6,747 nucleotides of DNA from the NCBI GenBank assembly GCA_030145945.1, contig JASLDK010000437.1, positions 1 through 6,747 of the forward strand. The letters are read 5' to 3'. The notes under the pieces are model-generated. The model was not told the origin of the DNA. It saw only the letters and a program-made list of their open reading frames with translations, and ran no database searches. Numbering within the stretch: the stretch's first letter is position 1; the number at the start of each line of letters is the position of its first letter. The DNA is from Nocardioides sp. (GTDB lineage Bacteria; Actinomycetota; Actinomycetes; Propionibacteriales; Nocardioidaceae). Positions 5,475-6,747 of this stretch are shown here, piece by piece. Both the position numbers and the translations under genes were made by a program.

Positions 5475-6056
5475 ATGAGTCAGCAGCAGTCGCAGTCAAC
5501 GGGCAACGCCGGCCGCTATTCGCGGTCCTTCGTCGGTCTCGCGACCTCCCTGGTCGTCACCGTCATCGCCATCGGCGGGCTCCTCTACTTCATGGGTGCC
5601 TTCCGCCACGACCTCGAGGTCAAGCCGGACTCGGTCGACTACGTCGAGATCGTGCAGGCCTCCCAGCGCGCCGGCCTGGCGCCCGTCTACCCGGCAGCAC
5701 TGCCGAAGGGATGGACCGCCACCGGAGTCGACGTACCGACTGAGAACGAGCGCGGCTTCATGATCCGCATGCTCACCGGCGACGGGCGCTTCGTCGCCGT
5801 GCGCCAGGAGGACTCCTCGCCAGGCGCGATGCTGTCGCGGTGGGTCGACGAGGACACCACGAAGACGGCTGCCTACAAGGTGCCCGCCTCCGTAGCCTCG
5901 CCCGTCGCGCGTGACTGGAAGGGGTACGCCGACAAGGGCGGCGACTCTGCGCTCGTGGCCGAGGTCGACGGTCAGACGGTCCTTGTGTTCGGCTCCGCGC
6001 CGGTCAAGGACCTGCAAAAGGTCGTGGACTCGTTGGTCTCTGCGCCTGTGCAGTAG
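5475..6056 (+). CDS. DUF4245 single-pass membrane protein
   Basis: The function is unknown; the family (DUF4245) is largely actinobacterial. The product is 193 aa: a short polar N-terminus rich in Gln/Ser, one transmembrane helix (about 20-42, ending LLYFMGAFR), then an extracytoplasmic domain of about 150 residues. Family-like features in that domain are YPAALPKGWTATGV (about 76-89), a mid-domain strand reading FMIRMLTGDGRFVAVRQED, and the C-terminal VLVFGSAPVKDLQKVVDSL. There are no Cys residues and no catalytic motif that I can see. The ATG at 5475 gives the N-terminus expected for the family; an in-frame GTG at 5436 would add 13 residues that look non-conserved. The gene is divergent from the mod operon. 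In other actinobacteria, including mycobacteria, a DUF4245 gene lies next to glpX, which here is 3.2 kb away on the far side of the mod genes. Confidence 0.85.
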   Translation: MSQQQSQSTGNAGRYSRSFVGLATSLVVTVIAIGGLLYFMGAFRHDLEVKPDSVDYVEIVQASQRAGLAPVYPAALPKGWTATGVDVPTENERGFMIRMLTGDGRFVAVRQEDSSPGAMLSRWVDEDTTKTAAYKVPASVASPVARDWKGYADKGGDSALVAEVDGQTVLVFGSAPVKDLQKVVDSLVSAPVQ

Positions 6057-6078
6057 GGCCGAGCGATGATCGTCCTGG

Positions 6079-6747
6079 TCAGTCGCTGAATTCGTCGAGG
6101 GTGAGGGTCTCCTCGATCAGTTGGGCGCTCCAGGCGGTGATCTGCTCGGGCGATGCCGACAAGATCTTTGCGTGGGTCTCCGCGGGAAGGTCTCCGAGTT
6201 TGAGGGCCACCAGGTCGGCGAGCAGTTGCGCTCGGCCTTCGACCCGGCCTTCGACCCGGCCTTCGACCCGGCCTTCGACCCGTCCCTCGGCGAGGGTGGC
6301 GTCGTACATGGAGATGAAGGGCTGTGCGGTTTCGGGCTTCAGGGTGGTCATGACGTTGCGCATCCTCTCTCGGCCGGTGTGGTTGCTGATCTTCCAAATG
6401 TACGTCGCCAGCGCTTTCAGCACGTCGGTTCCGTTCGGGTGGGGACGCAATGACATCCAACGTGGTTCGCCACTGGTTCAGGACGATGTCGGGATCTGGA
6501 CTCCCCGGAGGCAGGCTCAGGAACATGAAACTGACGCGGGCTTCATCGCTCAACGGTCGGGCGTGCAAAGCCGATGCAGTGACGTTGCTGAGGTCGTCGA
6601 GCAGGTAAGGGAACCTCGGCGTCCCGATTTCGTCGCGCCGGTTTGTCAGGTCGGGGTGGAGATCGAGGAGGTCGGCGAGGTCGGTCGGCGCGCTCCAGGG
6701 GCGTTGGCCTTGGTAGATGACGACGGGCACGATGACCGGGAGCTTTG
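6079..6747 (-). pseudogene. Rpn/YhgA-like PD-(D/E)XK nuclease family gene, partial and frameshifted
   Basis: This is the C-terminal part of a gene of the Rpn (recombination-promoting nuclease/putative transposase) family; the N-terminal nuclease core lies beyond the right edge. From the edge the frame reads KLPVIVPVVIYQGQRPWSAP, the family's 'LP.vlPvVlYhGerPWtaP' strand, then DLADLLDLHPDL and FPYLLDDLSNVTASAL. After NQWRTTLDVIASPP the homology leaves this frame and resumes in the +1 frame at NGTDVLKALATYIWKIS, continuing through NVMTTLKPETAQPFI, a repeated EGRV segment and the family-like tail LGDLPAETHAKILSASPEQI to a TGA at 6079. The shift falls in or beside CCCCACCC on the coding strand (about 6436-6445) and equals one extra base. 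It may be a disabling mutation, a sequencing error in a C-run, or programmed frameshifting; the first two seem likelier. The gene is convergent with DUF4245, 22 nt apart. Confidence 0.75.
6234..6281. repeat. 12-bp tandem repeat, four perfect copies
   Basis: GGCCTTCGACCC repeats four times without mismatch, followed by a decayed fifth unit. On the minus strand it encodes Glu-Gly-Arg-Val repeats in the Rpn-like gene, a charged segment between the core and the C-terminal tail. Because the unit is a multiple of three, copy-number change alters linker length without shifting frame. Identical bases in every unit point to recent slippage. Confidence 0.85.

Noticed and set aside
6234..6281. CRISPR-like array
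   Set aside because: The units are contiguous 12-mers with no spacers and encode an in-frame peptide repeat.
5972..6430. Continuation of the first Rpn frame past the frameshift, overlapping DUF4245
   Set aside because: After about 6440 this frame becomes Arg/Pro/His-rich with GRRPGRRP repeats and no family similarity; family-like sequence continues in the +1 frame instead.

Overview
The window comes from a high-GC actinobacterium. A Nocardioidaceae-like member of the Propionibacteriales is my best guess, based on strong G/C at third codon positions, GTG starts, class II (GlpX) fructose bisphosphatase as the FBPase, a DUF4245 membrane protein in the glpX neighbourhood, and -10-like hexamers about 7 nt before start codons, as in leaderless actinobacterial transcripts. 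The genus is inference only.

Layout. (1) Positions 1-986 hold two divergent alpha/beta hydrolase genes: the 5' end of one on the minus strand (running off the left edge) and a complete GHSLG lipase/esterase on the plus strand. An 11-bp odd-centred palindrome lies between them. (2) Positions 987-1283 are non-coding, between the convergent lipase and glpX. They hold a 103-nt nested inverted repeat directly after the lipase stop, a purine-rich degenerate repeat, and a 10-bp perfect hairpin just past the glpX stop. (3) Positions 1284-5383, all minus strand, run in transcription order as an HTH-Mop regulator, modA, modB, modC, then glpX. The first three junctions are 4-bp stop/start overlaps (ATGA, GTGA, GTGA), so regulator and transporter form one translationally coupled unit. 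glpX follows after 41 nt and has its own -10-like hexamer. (4) Positions 5384-5474 are the divergent control region. Two near-identical 14-bp palindromes, 31 bp apart, sit in and beside it and are the best operator candidates for the molybdate regulator. (5) Positions 5475-6056 encode a DUF4245 single-pass membrane protein on the plus strand. (6) Positions 6079-6747, minus strand, hold the C-terminal part of an Rpn/YhgA-like PD-(D/E)XK nuclease-family gene. It is split by an apparent one-base frameshift and carries a 12-bp tandem repeat coding for EGRV.

How the parts work together. ModA is a lipoprotein that captures molybdate or tungstate outside the membrane, ModB is the permease and ModC the ATPase. 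The first gene of the operon pairs an excisionase/MerR-like HTH with a Mop/TOBE oxyanion-binding domain, so it probably acts as a one-component sensor that controls its own operon. DUF4245 and glpX are neighbours in other actinobacteria; here the whole mod cassette lies between them, which looks like an insertion into a conserved pair. I found no CRISPR array, tRNA, rRNA or intact mobile element. Most of the window is recognisable metabolism and transport. The least explained items are the twin palindromes, the nested inverted repeat at 987-1089 and the frameshifted Rpn gene.
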